NCBI GenBank assembly: GCA_947453525.1 | Contig: CANGHD010000004.1 | Location: 1-58,668 of the forward strand | Reading direction: 5' to 3' | DNA length: 58,668 nucleotides | Origin: Paracoccaceae bacterium | GTDB lineage: Bacteria; Pseudomonadota; Alphaproteobacteria; Rhodobacterales; Rhodobacteraceae | Shown: positions 1 to 15,000 of the stretch, one piece after another | How the letters are laid out: each line of letters begins with the position of its first letter | Position numbering within the stretch: the stretch's first letter is position 1 | Notes under the pieces: generated by a model | The model's database searches: none | What the model saw: only the letters and a program-made list of their open reading frames with translations | Told to the model about the DNA's origin: nothing | Position numbers and translations under genes: made by a program

Positions 1-3000
1 ATCATGGCGAAGATCAACACTCAGCTCGGCTTGCTGATCGTGCGCGCCACCACTGTGGTGGAAGGCAACACGATCACCGAAGACGACCAGGTCGCCGAAA
101 TCCAGAAGGCTCTGGACGGCATTCTGGGGGCAGGCAACAGCAAAGTTGCCGTTTACGAAGAGCCCGTCGCAGCCGCTGCGACCGGTTCCAACCCTGCACC
201 GGCCCCTGATCCTGTGCCGGAAACCACCGGGCCCACGACAATGCATTACCGCGTCACCTTTGCCGGTGACCTGAAGGAAAAGGCTGTCGGGGATATCACG
301 ACCACGGTTGACGAGGCCTTGACTGGCCTGACCGTGGGCAGTTCGGTGATCCAGAAGGGCTACGATCCGAAGGGGCCAAGCTTCGAGGTCACGGTTCCGC
401 CCAAGGAAACCTACACGCTGACCGTCGTCGTCAACGGCACGACCTATGTTGCCGAAGGCATTGCCAAGGCTGCGACCGCCGAAGACATCGCCATCGCCCT
501 GAAGACGGCCACCGTGAAGCCGCCGGAACCTGCGGCCGAGACGCCCGCCGCGACCGGGGGTGACACACCTCCGCCGGTGGATCCTGCGCCGGCAGAGACT
601 GTGACTGCCACCAAGGTTACCGCCCCGGTGGCCAAAACCCTTGGCGAGACCGGGCTGGAGATTACGGTTACCGCCGGGGATAAATCCGGCGTCTTCAAGA
701 TCGGCTTCACCGGAGCGATCGATACCGAGACCGTCGAGAAGCTTGATATCGAAGGCACCGGCGGAGATGCGCCGGATCCGGAAGAGCCCGCACAGGGCGG
801 CGTGGCGGTCGGCGGGCTGATCGTGCGCAACGACGTGCGCAGCGGCGGGACGGCGCGGATCGATCAGGCGATTGTCGAGGCGGGCTCGGTCACGGTCACG
901 ATGGATGAGGCCGCGCGGATCCATGCGCTGCTGGACGCCGTGGCCGAGGCCAAGGGCGACGGCAGGGCGCAAAGCACCGCCGTCGGCGGCATCATTGCCA
1001 CCAACCTGATCTTGAACGATTCCTCTGCCAAGATCACCGCCAGCACCGTTGCGGCCTCTGGCGATGTGCGGGTGTCCACCGACAACCGCGCCGATATTCT
1101 GGCGCGCAATGCCAGCTCGATCCGGTCGGACGGCACTGCGGTCAATGCCACGATGGCGTTCAACACCATCGGCTATGAAGCGACGGGCATCTGGAACAAC
1201 ATCGTGGATGCCCTCGTCGGCACCAATCTTGGGACCGAACACAAAGCGCTGGCGTTGGCGCAGATTGACGGGTCGGACATTACCGCGGGCGGCGACCTGA
1301 CCGTGCGCGCGGTCTCGACCGCGTCGATCCTGTCCCAGGTCACCAATGCGACCGCCTCGAAACTGGGTGACAACGCGCCCACTTCGGCCTCGGCCGTGGC
1401 GGCGGGCTTCATTCTGGCCAGCAACATGACCTCTTCGGCCGCGCGGGCCGAGATCACGAACTCGGGCAGCGCGAGCCAGATCACCACGGGCGGCGCCGTT
1501 GTCGTGCTGGCGCAGGATGACGGCAAGATCCTGTCGAACGTCAACCTGTCGGCCAAGACCGGCGGCGATGGCGAGATTGCGCTGGCGATTCAGGCGCTGG
1601 CGAATTTCTTCCGTCAGACCTACACGGACTATTCGGGCACGCAGAACATCACCTTGGGCGACCGGGTGCAGGTCGGCTACAATGGTCTGACGGTTCTGGA
1701 CCGGCCGGCGATGCTGGCCTCCGGTGACCGGGTCCGTCTGGACTGGGATATCTGCAACGGCAAGGCCGGTGTGGTTTACGAATATGTCGGCGCGGATCCG
1801 TTGGAGGACCCGCATCTTGACCAGCAGGACTACAGCGACACCACGGTCTGGAAAGAAGTGAAGGGCGACCCCGACAAGGTCTATGTCGCCCTGACGGCCC
1901 AGCAGGGGCTGGATCTGGCGACGGAAGATTTCACCAACAGCAGCAACTGGCTGGAAGTCGATCTTGATTCGATCATCTCCAAGGCCTCGATCGCGGCGAA
2001 TGTCATCGAAGGGTCCAGTGCCAAGGGCACCGGCTTCGGCGGTCTGGTGGCGCGCAACGATCTGCGCACCACGGTTGCCGCGACCCTGACGAATGCTTTG
2101 GTCGATGCGACGGGCGACCTTTCAGTCGATGCGCTGCAAACCGCATTGATCATTGCCAACGACGAAAGCGTTGTCAGTGCTGACACGACCGCCGTCAACG
2201 TCGTGATCGCCAATAACACGATCATGGGCGGCAATACCGCCCTTGTGGCGGATTCGGACCTGACGGTGGGCGGCGATATGGCCGTCCGGGCCGCGACGCA
2301 AAGCTCGATCGTCGCCACGGTCACAAGCCAGGTTCAGGCGTCAACCTCGGTTGGCATCGTGCTGGCGTTCAACACGATCGGCTACCAGCCGACCAACCTG
2401 CTTTACGCAACGGTTGACGCGCTGGCTGGCACCAATCTGGCCGGGTCCGCCACCGTGGCGACCCTCGCACAAATCCGCAATTCATCGCTGGCGGTGACGG
2501 GCAGTCTGGCGGTTGAAGCGAATTCTGCGGGCGGCATCGTGGCCGTCATCGAAAGCTCTGCCCTGGCGCTGAAGGTCAAGACCAGCAGCAGTGGCGAGGC
2601 CGGTGCGTCGGCGATCACGGTTGCCCCCATCATTGCCATGAACAAGGTGGCGACCAGCACGCAGGCTTTGATTACGGGCTTGCCTGACACTTCAAAGAAC
2701 ACCGTGGGTGTCGATGCGGCGGTCACGGCGGTGGCCGAGACGCAGATTCTGGCGCAACTGTCATCTTCGGCGATCAGTCTGGCGGTGGATGCCACCGGCG
2801 GGGACAGCAAGTCCATCGCCATCGGCGCGGCGTTTGGCCGCAACGAGATCACCAGCGATGTCACCGCGCAGTTGAGCGGGTCGGCCACGGCGGCGTTCCA
2901 GACGCAGGGCGATCTGGCTGTGCTGGCCTCGGACAACGCCTTCATTCATGCCGAACTGGTGGCGACGGCGGTTGCCATCGCTGCGGGAACGGCGAACGTC

Positions 3001-6000
3001 AAGGCGGTGAGCCTTGCCGCCAACTTCGCGCAGAACATCATCCGGTCATCCGTGACGGCGACGATCGTCGATCTGGGCACTGCCGAAGCGGGGGGTGATC
3101 TGACCGTGCGTGGCTTGCGCACCGCGACGATTGAATCAGTTGGCCGGGCAACGGCCGTGTCGGTTGCGCTGTCGCTGGGGTCAAGCTCGACCCCGTCGGT
3201 GGCGGGGGCGGGCACCATTGCCCTTAACCAGATCACCGGCAGTCTGATTGCGGAAATCCGCAATCTGACGCGCGTCCATGCGGGCAGCGACCTGACCGTG
3301 GAAGCCATCAACAGCGCGCATATCAGCGCCAATATCCTGAACATCGCTGCCTCGTTGAGCCTGTCGATGGGGCAATCCACGGCGGCGGCCATCGGGATTG
3401 CGGTGGCCGAAAACATCATCGGCTTCACCCAGACCCGCCCGGCGACGACCACCTATACCAGTGGCGCGAACCCTATGCTGCTGCACACCAACGACACCGT
3501 CCGGATTCTGGGCGACCATGCGCTGGCGGGCCAAGTCTATAAATTCGTCGGCAAGAACCGCACGGATCTGAGCTATCTGGATGTGGAAGACTACTCGATT
3601 GCCGACAACTGGCAGCGGATCGACCTGAACGCCGACCCGGCCCCGACCACGGCGCAGATTGTCAATGTTGGCACGGTTTCAGTGGCGGACGACATTGTGG
3701 TTCATGCGGAATCCGCTGAATCCATAGCGGTTTCGGCCATCGTCGCCTCGTTGGCGGTGGCGGCTTCGGCCAAAGGCGGCACGTCGCTGGCCGGTGCCGG
3801 ATCGGTTGCGCGCAACCGGATCCGGGGCGGCAGCAAGGCGCTGATCCGGGGAGTCAACAACCTGACCGGCGGCGATGTCTCAGTGCTTGGCGAGGACAGT
3901 GCCGAGATCAAGAGCGTCGTGATCGGTGCCGCCGTGGCTGCGGCGATTGGCGGAACGCAAGGCGCCACCTCGATTGCGGTGGGCCTGTCCATTTCGCTCA
4001 ACGACGTGGACACCTTGGCCACGGCGAAGATCGAGACGGTCACCGGCGCGGTGGGCAATGTGACGGTGCGTGGCTGGGTGGCCCCGCCGGGAACCATCAA
4101 TGTCTCCGCCTCGGGTCTGACCCCGGCGAAACTTGACGCGGCCACGCAACTGGCCGTGACCAAGGACGCCAATGGCGACGTGCAGATTGACCCGACGGCC
4201 TGGACGACTTCGGTCGCAACCTGGACCACGCTGGTCGCAGCGATGAATGCCGGACTGCCGTCGGACGGCAAGATCGCGGCCTATAACCCGATCGCCAATC
4301 TGGCGCTGTTCGATGCCGGGCAGGTTCCGGCCAGCAATCCCGCCGGCACTCTGACCCTGATTGACCCAGAGACCGGGCTGTATGTGCGCCGGGATGCGAC
4401 CTGGCCAGAGGTGCTGACCCTTCTGTCCGCCGGACCCGAGTCGTTGCTTTCGACAGATCCGACCACCCAGAACCAGAATGACGCCGCCGTGGCGGTGGAA
4501 GCGGCCCGCGACACGCTGATGTCGCTGTTCACGGCGCAAGGCATAGCCTTCGACGGCGGCCTGAGCGTTGCGCAATTGATGGATAGCTCAAAGAACGATC
4601 CGTTCAGCGCTTGGCGCATCACAGACGAGACGGGCCACAAGTGGATGGTCTATGAGGAGCCGGACGGCAAATTCGGCGTCTACAATGACGGGCTGCGCCT
4701 GTCCAAGGCACAGTCCAACGATGGCTGGATTCTGGTCGACGATCGCGGTCGGTCCTTCTCCTTGAAACCGGATGGCGCGCGACTCGTCGCGCGGCAGGAC
4801 ACGGTTGTGGCCATTGGTGTTGCGGCGGCGCTGAGCGTCAGCGTCAGCGGCGGCACCTCGCTTGCCATTTCGGGTGCCGGTGTCGGCATCAACAATGCGG
4901 TGCGGGGCGGAACGGCGTCCGGCATCAGCGGCAGCGATCTAACGTCGTCGGGCAATGTGGTCGTCGATGCGACGGGCGAGGCGGGCATCAATGCCGTGGC
5001 CGTCGCGGTCGCAGCAGCCCTCGGGTTCGGCAAGACCGGTGTCGGCGTGGCGATTGGTGCCTCGGTGGCGCTCAACTCCATCGGTGAGGTGGACAATACC
5101 TTCGCTGTCACGGCGGATGTGAGCAACTCGCGCATCATCGCCACCGGCGGGATGCAAGTCAGCGCCAACAACCGCACGCAGACCGTGGCAACCGTGGTTG
5201 CCGGTGCGGCGGCTGTGGCGGGCGGGCAGACCGGGGTCGCGATCAGCGGCTCGGGGGCTGTGGCGATCAACGACATTCAGGTGACAACCCGCGCCGCGAT
5301 CACCGGTGACGGCGATGCGGCCCAGCGGATCGAGGCGCAAAGCCTTGCTGTCACGGCGATCAACGACAGCCGGATCTACAGCTTCGTCGGTGCGGCGTCG
5401 CTGGCGGTGGCGGTCGGTCAGCAGGGCATCGCGGTGGCGCTTGGCGCTTCAGTGGCGCAGAACGTGATCGGCGGCGATACTTTGGCGCAGATTGACACGC
5501 TTGCGGGGGGACTCTCTCTGACGGGCGTCGCCCCGACCGGCACCGGCCTTGGCATGTCGGTGGCAGGGCGCAGCATCGAAGTCTCCGCACTGGACACGGC
5601 GATCATCAACGCCACCTCGATGGCGGCCTCGCTGGCGGCGGGCTTTGGCCAGACCGGCGTGGCGATTTCGGGCGCGGGCGCTTTTGCCCGCAACCGGATC
5701 AATGGCGCGGTCGCGGCAGAGATCATCGCGGCGGACGTCAACAGCGCTGCGGGCGACCTGTCGGTGACGGCAGGGTCGACCAGCATCGTGCGCAGCACGG
5801 TGGTGGCGGCTTCGGCGGCGGTGGCGGCAGGGCAGACGGCGGTGGGTGCCTCGATCGGCATGGCGATTGCTGAAAATGACATCGGCTTTGCACAATCAAG
5901 CCAGCAGTCCATCAACCCGACCTATGTGGCCGGTCAGAATACCCCGGCGACCGTGTCAAACGGTCAGATCATCTATATCCCGACCGGTGCAAAGGCGGGC

Positions 6001-9000
6001 GAGGCCTATCAATACATCGGCAGCGAACCGATCCAGGCGGGAGACTACGCCAAATTCCTTTCCAACCAAGCCCGCAATGCCGCCATTGAGACCAACGACG
6101 TGGTGTATGACGCGACAAGCGGGGCGCTTTACACCTATCTGGGCGACACAGCGCTGGGCACTGCTGCGGCGCTCGATTTCATGGATGCCGATCTTTGGAT
6201 TAAAGGCAGTGTCCTGAACGTGCTGGATTACAGCAAGTTGGACATGTTCAAACGGGTCGACCTGTCGCGCGATGGTGCGGCGATCCGGGCACAGGTGTTG
6301 AATTCCGACATCAGCCTGACGGATGGTCAGGCCTTGGTGGTGGCAACCAACACGTCCTCGATTGACGCGATCACCATCGCGGGCTCTGTCGCCATTGCGG
6401 GCGGCCAGACCGGTATCGGCATCGCAGGCAGTGGTGTCGGCGTCACCAACCGCACGGCCTCGGACGTGGCGGCACGGGTTGCGGGCGGTTCGGTCACCGC
6501 GACCCGTCTGACCATTTCGGCGCGCGACGACAGCACGATCAGTGCGGTCGCGGCAGCAGCCTCCATCGCGGCGGCCTTCGGGCAGACCGGGGTGGCGATC
6601 TCGATCGGTGTGTCGATTGCCAGCAACGCCGTGGACAACTCCGTGACGGCGGAGGCCTCCAATCTGAGCCTGATCAGCCTGTCGGACAGTGCCACACCCT
6701 TGGTCATCGAGGCCAAGACCGGCGCGGGCATGCTGTCGCACAACCTCAACGCAGGGGGGAATCTGTCGTTTGACCGGCTGGATGCCGCCGCCAAACAGGA
6801 TGATCCCGCCTCTGCGGAGGCCGCTCAGGACGCGGCGACACTGCGTGCGTTGAAAGCGGCCCTCGAAGGTGCCGGGCAAGTCGTTGATGCCGATACGTCC
6901 AGCGATGCAAAGCTGCTGGCGAGCCTGCGCGTCTCTTCGGTCAAGGACGGTGAAAGCTGGTCGGTCGTCGATGCCAGCGGGCGTCAGTGGACCCTGAGCA
7001 AGTCGGGCAACCAGCTTGTCTCCAAGCGCAGCACGACTACGGCCATCAGTGCGGCGGCCTCCCTGGCCATTGCGGCCGGGCAGATCGCGGTCGGCGTTGC
7101 CGGGGCAGGGGCTTCGGCCGTCAACGCGGTGACCTCCAACACCATGGCCATCCTGTCCAACACAACAATCCAATCCGCATCCGCGGGCACTATCTCGGTC
7201 ACAGCCAGCGACATCTCGTCGATTGACGCCACCGTGCTTGCCGCAGCTTTGGCGGCGGCGGTCGGCCAGGTGGGGATGGGCGTCGCGGTTGGTGCTGCCG
7301 TAGCGAACAATTTCATCGGCTTCGATCTGGACGGGAACGCCCATTCCGATCGGGGTGCGGTGCGGGCCGAGGTCACGAACCTAATCCTGACCGGAAAAAG
7401 TGGAACCGGTGCAGGTTCCGCCTTGAACATCTCCGCGCAATCGGATCGCCGGATTGATGCGCTGGTCTTCGCCGGGGCGATGGGGATCGCCGCCGGTCAG
7501 GTGGGCATTGCGGCCGCAGGCTCTGGCGTGGGTGCGGTCAACCGCATTGGCGGATCGACCGTGGCGGGCATTTTCGGCACCGGCACCGACATCCAGTCGA
7601 CACAGGTCACAATCAGCGCCCAGAACCAGTCGCGCATCGATGCGGTTGCGGCGGCGGTTTCGCTGAGCATCGCCGGTGGCATGGTGGGGGTCGCGCTGTC
7701 GATCGCCGCAACGGATGCGGTCAACGAGATCACCAGCAGCGTGCTGGCGACAATCGCCCGCGCGCCCAACGTTGCCGGATCCGGCACGGTCAATGCGATC
7801 GGTGACATTTCGGTGACCGCCGAGGATGCCAGTACGATCCACGCCCTTGGGGCGGCAGCGGCTTTGGCCGCTTCGATCGGCGTGGTTGGTATTTCTGTGG
7901 CAGGCGCCGGTGTCGGCATTCGCAACACTATTGGAACCAGCACCATCGCTGAGATCGTCGGCGCGACGGTCACCAGCGGCGGCGATCTGCTTGTTCAGGC
8001 GCACAGCATCGGAGCTATTGAGGCGACGGTGATTGCGGCGGCGCTTGCGGCTGCCGGCGGCGCGGTTGGCGTTGCAGCGGCCATCGGCATATCGATTGCG
8101 CGAAACGAGATCGGCTATGGCGGCACCGCCACGACGCCCACTTACACAACAGGCTCCGATACCCCGACTGAGATCCTTGCGGGTGATGTGGTTGACGTGA
8201 CCGAAGGCGTTCGCAAAGGCCAACTGTTCCAATATGTCGGCCCGAATACGATCCTTGCTGCAGATTTCGGGAAATACACGACCACCGACACTGCAACACG
8301 GACCATCGCTAAGAACGATGCGGTCTATGATGCGGCGTCTGGTGCGATCTACACCTATCTCGGCACCTCCAACCTGCGCACCCAGCCTTCGGCACTGGAC
8401 TTCTCGGACAAGACCAAATGGGCCAGGGGCAGTGTGCTTGCAGTCATGGACTACGCCAATTCCAAGCTGTGGCGCGAAGTCGGGCGCCAGCGGCAAGGGG
8501 CAGTGATCGCGGCACGAATCGTGGATTCCACGATCAACAGCGGTCGCAACGTCACGTTGAACGCCGCTTCGACCCAAGAGATCCGTGCGATGGTGCAGGC
8601 CGTGACGGCCGCCATCGCGGGTGGCGGCGTTGGCGTCGGCGTGTCGGGCTCTGGCGCGTCGGCGACCAACCGGCTGGCGACCAATGTCTCGGCCCTCGTG
8701 CTGTCCAGCTCGGTTACGGCGACAAACGAGGTGACGATTTCTGCGACCGACGACAGCCAGATTGACGCCGTGACAGGCGCCTCGGCGCTTGCGGCGAGCT
8801 ATGCTGCGGTTGGTGTGTCGGTTGCGGTCGGCGTGGCTGACGCGACCAACGTTGTGGAAAACCGCGTCGTTGCGGAGGCCCGGTCCAGCGATCTGGTGGC
8901 GAACGGCACCGGCGGCGGTGACGATCAGTCGATTTCCATCACGGCCTATACCAATGCGACCCCGACGTCTTATGGTCTTTCGACCTCGCTGACATCGGAT

Positions 9001-12000
9001 GATCTGACCGATCTGACAGGGACAGAGACGGACAGTGACAGCAATCCGATCCAAAGCGACGTCACGGGTGACGAAACGCTGCGCGATATCCTTTACGCCG
9101 ATATGAACACAAGCGGAGCCGGCATAGACGGCCCAGCCTCCGCTCTTCGGGTAAGTGAGATTGTGGTTGGCAGCCGTTGGGCAATTGTCGACAGCACGTC
9201 GGGCAGGCAATGGGTCCTCGACAAGTCAAGCGGCAGCTACACCGTGCAGCGCGTCACAATCAATGCGTTGTCACAAGCGGCTGGACTTGCGGCATCGGGC
9301 GCTGGGCTGGCCAATATCGCATTGGCCGGCGCTGGCGCGAATGCGGTCAACGTGATCAACAGCGACACGATTGCCCGGCTTTCGGGCAACAAGACCAGTG
9401 CGGGCACGCGGTCAACGCAAGGCGGCATCCATGTCGAGGCTGGCGCGCAAAGCAAGATCCAGGCAACCGTTTTGGCCACTTCGCTTTCTGTGGCTGCGGG
9501 CTCGGGTGCGTCGGTCGGGGTTTCGATCGGAGCAGCTTTGTCGGAGAACTACATCGGATACAGCTTGTCTGGCGCAACGCCGGCAACGACGGCCGCCAAC
9601 ATCGATTCGGTTCCGGTCGCGGGTCGGACGTGGGCTGTCATCGAAGATGCAACGGTGGTCAGCAAGGGCGGCCCTTCTGCGGTGATCTCCACCGCTGGCC
9701 AGATGATCAATGCCTTGGTGATCGCGGGATCTGGCAGTGTCGCAGTGGGCGCGGTTGGGCTTGCAGCGGCCGGGGCAGGGGTCGAAGCGCGCAACTGGAT
9801 CAACGCCAATACGGCAGCCAGACTTGCGGGCGATCTTCAGGTGACAATCGATAGCTTGACCGTACGTGCAACCAATAACGCGGATATCGACGCTGTTGCC
9901 GGTGCTATCGCCTTTTCCGTGTCGGGCGGGTTGGCCGGGCTCTCTTTGTCCATCGCAGCATCCCAAGCCGACAACCGGATTCTGTCATCGACCACGGCAG
10001 AGATCACGGGTGACGATGACGGCGAAAGCTCAGGCGATGTCGACAACAGCCGGGTCAGCGCCAGCGTTGGCGGGGTCAGCGTGTCTGCAATTGACAATGC
10101 CGCGATCAAGGCGCTCGGCGCTTCAGTGGCATTGAGCATCGCAGTAGGTGCTGTCGGGGTTTCGATCGCAGGTGCAGGCGTCGGCGTTGTCAATACCATC
10201 TCGACGCGGACGGTGGCGAATATCGGCGAGGTGTCGATCTATACGGCAAGCGCGCTCTCGGTGACGTCCGATGGAAACGCTCAGATCACCTCGGACGTCA
10301 TTTCGGCGGCGGTTTCACTCTCTGGAGGTGCGCTGGCAGTCGCGGCGTCTGTTGGCGCGTCAGTCGCGCAAAATCTGATCGGCAGTTTCGCCCGTCCGGA
10401 CGGACAGAGGGCAGGATCCTTCGCCCTGATTTCTGATGGCGCCACAATCACCACGGCAGCCAATGCGATCCGGCTCGACGGCGGTACAGTGACGGTTCAA
10501 AATGGCACATTCGCGCTAGCGCCCGATGGGAAACTCTATCAATATATGGGCGACCGGCCAGCAGAACTATCGTTGGCATCGCTTGATTTCGCTTCGGCGA
10601 CGGACTGGTTCCAGGTCGGACAGGCCCCGAGCCGGGGTAAAGCCATCGTTTTGCCGAGCCCCTCGGACATCACGGCGCTCAAGGCCGGCACGATCGTCGC
10701 CAGCACCGGCAAGATCTATCGCTATTTCAAGCCTGCCGCCGCCTCATCGATTGCGTCCGATGCGTCGAATTGGGCGGTGGTCTTGACGACGTCGCAGGTG
10801 ACTGCGGCCAAGACCGGCACAGTCGATGCCCCGACGACCTTAAGCAAGAATGATGTCTACCGCGTCGGAAGCCACTACTACTTCTACGTGGGCACCAGTT
10901 GTACCGTGACGGGCACCGCCCCGGACCTGTCCTCGCCCGACTGGCTGCCTGCGACGGTGCTGGACGGCAACCAAGCCTATTCCAACATTTCCACTTCGCA
11001 ATACATCCGCACCGGGGACTATATCCAAACGGACGGCGCTGCCTATCGCTACGTGGGCTATGCCAGCGACGGTCTGAATTGGATCGGGGGCAAAACCGCA
11101 GATACCCAATTGACCCAATCTGGTCTGGATTTCTCCAGCGGTTCGCAAGCGATGGCACTGACGCTGACCAACAGCGTCGCCACGAGTTCTGTCAAGGTGA
11201 AGGACAGCGCAAGCTACACCGACGGGGGCTTCGATCCGGGCTCATCGCTTGTGATAGCGGGCACCCATGCCGCCGGCGAGAAGACCGGAGTCGAGCTTGC
11301 CTTTGGTGTCGGCGCAAGCGGGGAATTTCTTGCCCAGGTTCATGACCTGACCTTCCGGCTCAACGGGTTTGACCTGGCGCAAGGTGACCAAGCCGAAGTG
11401 GCTGCCTACGACGCGAATGGCAACCCCCTGACGATCACGTTCACCAAGGTTGATACGGCACATCACACCTTCAGTTCCGCCGCCGGGGTCTACACGCTCA
11501 CCGCAGGTGCAGGAACGACCGGTGCAGACGCCGACACGGCGGCCCGCGAGGGCTCCGTCCTAGTCATGGTCAGCGGTGTCGTCGCCAAGCTGGACATCCG
11601 CTATGCCGGACGCAGTGGCAGCGTGGAAGTCAGCGACCTCCAATATGCGCTCGATCCTGTGACGAATGCCGCCTACTTCACGGGCGTGATCGCTGCTCAA
11701 GCCTCGCATCTTGATGTCGCGAAAAGCGTGATTGTTCCGGACTGGACAGAAGAGAAGGGCCTGCTTGTTCTGTCGCCCGGCACATACATCGACGCAACCG
11801 TGCCGCTTTCTGCCGCCGTGCAGATGGCGCAGGGGACTGTGTTGGCTGTCTCGGACTCCGGACAGACCTATTACTATCAGCAGGTCGCGACGCAGCCCAT
11901 CACGGTGTCGAACGATTATGTCACCAACAAAAGCTATGCCAACTCTGGTGCCTGGGCCGATGTCACCGATCAGGTGGTTCTCTATTCTAGTGTCAAGCAG

Positions 12001-15000
12001 GCGAGCACGGACGGTGTCACGGTCGCTACCGGCGATCTGCTGGGCATCACTTACAACGGCACCGAGCGGTTCTTCCGGTTGACCAGTGGCTCCCCGATCT
12101 CTGTCACGAAAGATTTCGCCCGCGGTATTGTCGAGGGAAAAGAGGTCTGGTCGCAGGTGACGGATGCCGCGACCAATACCACGTGGATCGGCGGTAGCGT
12201 GGTTCTGGATTCCCAAGGTCGGATGCGGGCTTACCAGCAACCCGCCACGATCAGCGTCGATGTGGTGAACGATCCGGGTTGGTACGAGATGACCTCTGCC
12301 GCGCCGGGAGGAAGCTTTGACGCAAGCCTGAACTATTTGAGCGCTGGACGGCAGCTGCAAGATCTCGTGCCCGGCATGCTAGTCGCCGCTTCAAATGGAA
12401 ACGTCTACCAGTACAAAACAACGGCCCCTGCGCTCAGCAGCCAGGATCTTTTCGCGATCAAATATGCATATGATTCAAACTGGTTGTCGGTGACCGGCGG
12501 CGACGCCGGTGGTGCAAACATTATCGTTTCTGCGACGATGCATTCCAACATCACAGCATATGTCGGGTCCTTCGCCGTTGCACTTGTTGCGGGCCTGGCG
12601 GGAGACTCTGGCGCGGGCTCGGGGGCGAATGCCTATAACGACATCGAATACGACACGGTCGCGGATGTTTCCGACGCCACGCTGAGCGCAGCCCTCGGTA
12701 ATGTATCGATCACGGCTGAGGACACCAGCAGCATCCTTGCGACCGTGCAATCGGCCGCAATCGCCGGGACGATTGCCGGGGTCGGCTCAGCCGTTTCCAT
12801 CAGCGTGTCGCTGGCCAATGCCTTGATCGGCGGCAATCTGCGCGCCTCAATGCGCGACAGCACCTTGAGTGCGGGGCGTTCGCTTGACATCCTTGCCACT
12901 GATGACCGCAGCATTGACGTGGTCTCAACCACGTCATCCGTTTCGGCGTCGACCGGCGTTGGTGCGGCCCTGTCCGGCGGTGGCGCCAATGCCACCATCG
13001 TTGACACTGGCTTGCGTGAGGCCCTGTTGACCGGCGACGGCAGCAACCCGATCAATCTGACCGGCGCGGCCCGTGTTCTTCTGACGTCCGAAAGCAATCT
13101 GATCGCGCAAATCACGGCACGGACGATCGCGGCCGGCATGGTAGGGATCGCTGTGTCGGGGGCGACGGCGTCGGTCTCTGCGGGCGGAGTTTTCCAAGCC
13201 CGCGCTGAAGGCGTCGACGTGACAGCGGCTTCACTGTCCGTCAGTGCCGAAAGACTCATGGCGTCGAGTGGCGTCGTCAAAGGCTTCGCCGCTGCCAGCT
13301 CGATGGGCGTCGGTGCATCGACGGCCGACATAACGATTACCTCCGATGTCGAGGCTGTGGTTGGTGGCAATGGGGGGACATTCGCGCTCGGTCAGCTGAA
13401 CGTTGGGGCTAGTCTTGGCGCCATCGATGGCGGCGATCTGGTCGCTGTAGAGGCTGATGCCTCGGGTGGCGGTATTCTTGTGGGCATACAATCCACCGAC
13501 GCGCGTTCGACGAATCGCGCCGTTGTGACGTCAAGCCTGTCGGGCGGGGTGTTCTTCGTCAGTGGCGCGGTCAATCTTGCGGCGAATTCGAGCGGCCGAC
13601 AGAAGGCCACATCGCAAGGTTCGGCGGGCGGCCTGGTCGGCGTCGGCGCGTCCGACGCGACGATCGACTCCGTCTCGGACGTTTCATCTTACGTGGATCG
13701 GGATGTCATTCTAAGCTATGCCGGGTCGATGTCGATTGCGGCTTCGGCGATGGATGAGAACTATCTCGACATCGTGGCGGGGGCCTATGGACTGGTTTCC
13801 GGTGCTGCGGCGCAAGGCACGACCAACGAGAACAGCAGTGTCTCCGCAGGCTTCGTCGACGGCACCTCTTCCACCAACCGGGCGATTGCGACGATCGGCG
13901 GAAATCTGGCTATCGCGGCCACCTATCGCGCGGTGCCGACGGGCAATATGTCCACCAGCGCATATGGCGCGGTCGCGGGCTCTGGCGCATCGATCACCCA
14001 CAACATCTCCGGGCACACGCAGGGACGGATCGGCAACTATGCCGACGTGCAGGCAGGCAGGATCAACGCCATCGTAGGAAACGCGCTGGACGGTCACACC
14101 TTTGTCGACGCCAAGACCGGCGGGATCGCCTCGGGCGCAAGCTCGAATACCGATACGGTGATCAACTTCACTGCGGAAATGATCATTGGCCACGATGCCT
14201 CTGTCGAGACGACGGACCGCACCGGAAACCTCAAGCTCAAGACCGAGAACACGCTGCAGCAACAGGATCGGGTCAAGCTGGTCACCGGCGGCGCGATTGC
14301 CGGCGCGGGTGCCTATGGCTCTCTGACGGCTGACAACCTTGTATCGAAGATCGTCGTTTCGGAAAATGCCCATATCGCGGCGGCCGGCACGCTGGAATTC
14401 GAAGCCACGGGCATCGGCAACACAGACCTGCAGTCCTACAGCGAAACCTTCGGGGCAGCCACGGTTGCCATCGGGACCGCAAGAACCATCGTGACACCAC
14501 TGCAGCAGATTCTGCTGCTGAACGGATCCAGCACGATTGCCGAGGGGAACATGTACCTGTCTGCCGGGTCCGACAAGGATCTGGTCCTGCCGAGCCAGGA
14601 CTATTCCTCACGCGTCGACAACTTTGCAGGATCGGCGATCCCGATCAGCGATCTGAAGACGGTGGCGCTGTACCAAGCTGACAATATCGTCCATGTTTAT
14701 TCTGGCGCGCATCTGGAAAGCTACGCCAACATCGATCTCAATGCAGATGGCTGGGGCGATGTCGGCGTGACCGGCGTTGCCAAGGCAACCAACTGGACTT
14801 CGGCCGTTGGCGATGCGCTTGGGGGCGGCTCTGTCGGGTCCGGCAACGGGGCGCGGCGGGCGGAATCGTTCGGCTCGGTGATCAACGACGGTGACGTCGT
14901 GACCGGCCAGCGCCGCAACCGGATTCTGGTGACACGGGTGAATTCTTCCGGCGAGACCGTGGTGGATGACGTCACGCCGACGGCGACCGGCTACCACACG

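Larger units (their letters stand above)
780..14430 (+). repeat. Alanine/glycine-rich beta-solenoid repeat tract of the giant protein
   Basis: The encoded protein repeats a pattern of roughly 80-90 residues per half-module. It contains a D-L-x-V-x-A strand, then A/V/G-rich strands with G-Q-T-G-V-A-I-S or similar, then A-x-N-x-I-x-x-x-x-x-A-x-I. Early copies also share F-N-T-I-G-Y ... D-A-L-x-G-T-N-L (near 1160-1240 and 2370-2440). The pattern is typical of right-handed parallel beta-helix filaments in adhesins. The fold is inferred from periodicity only. Confidence 0.7.
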
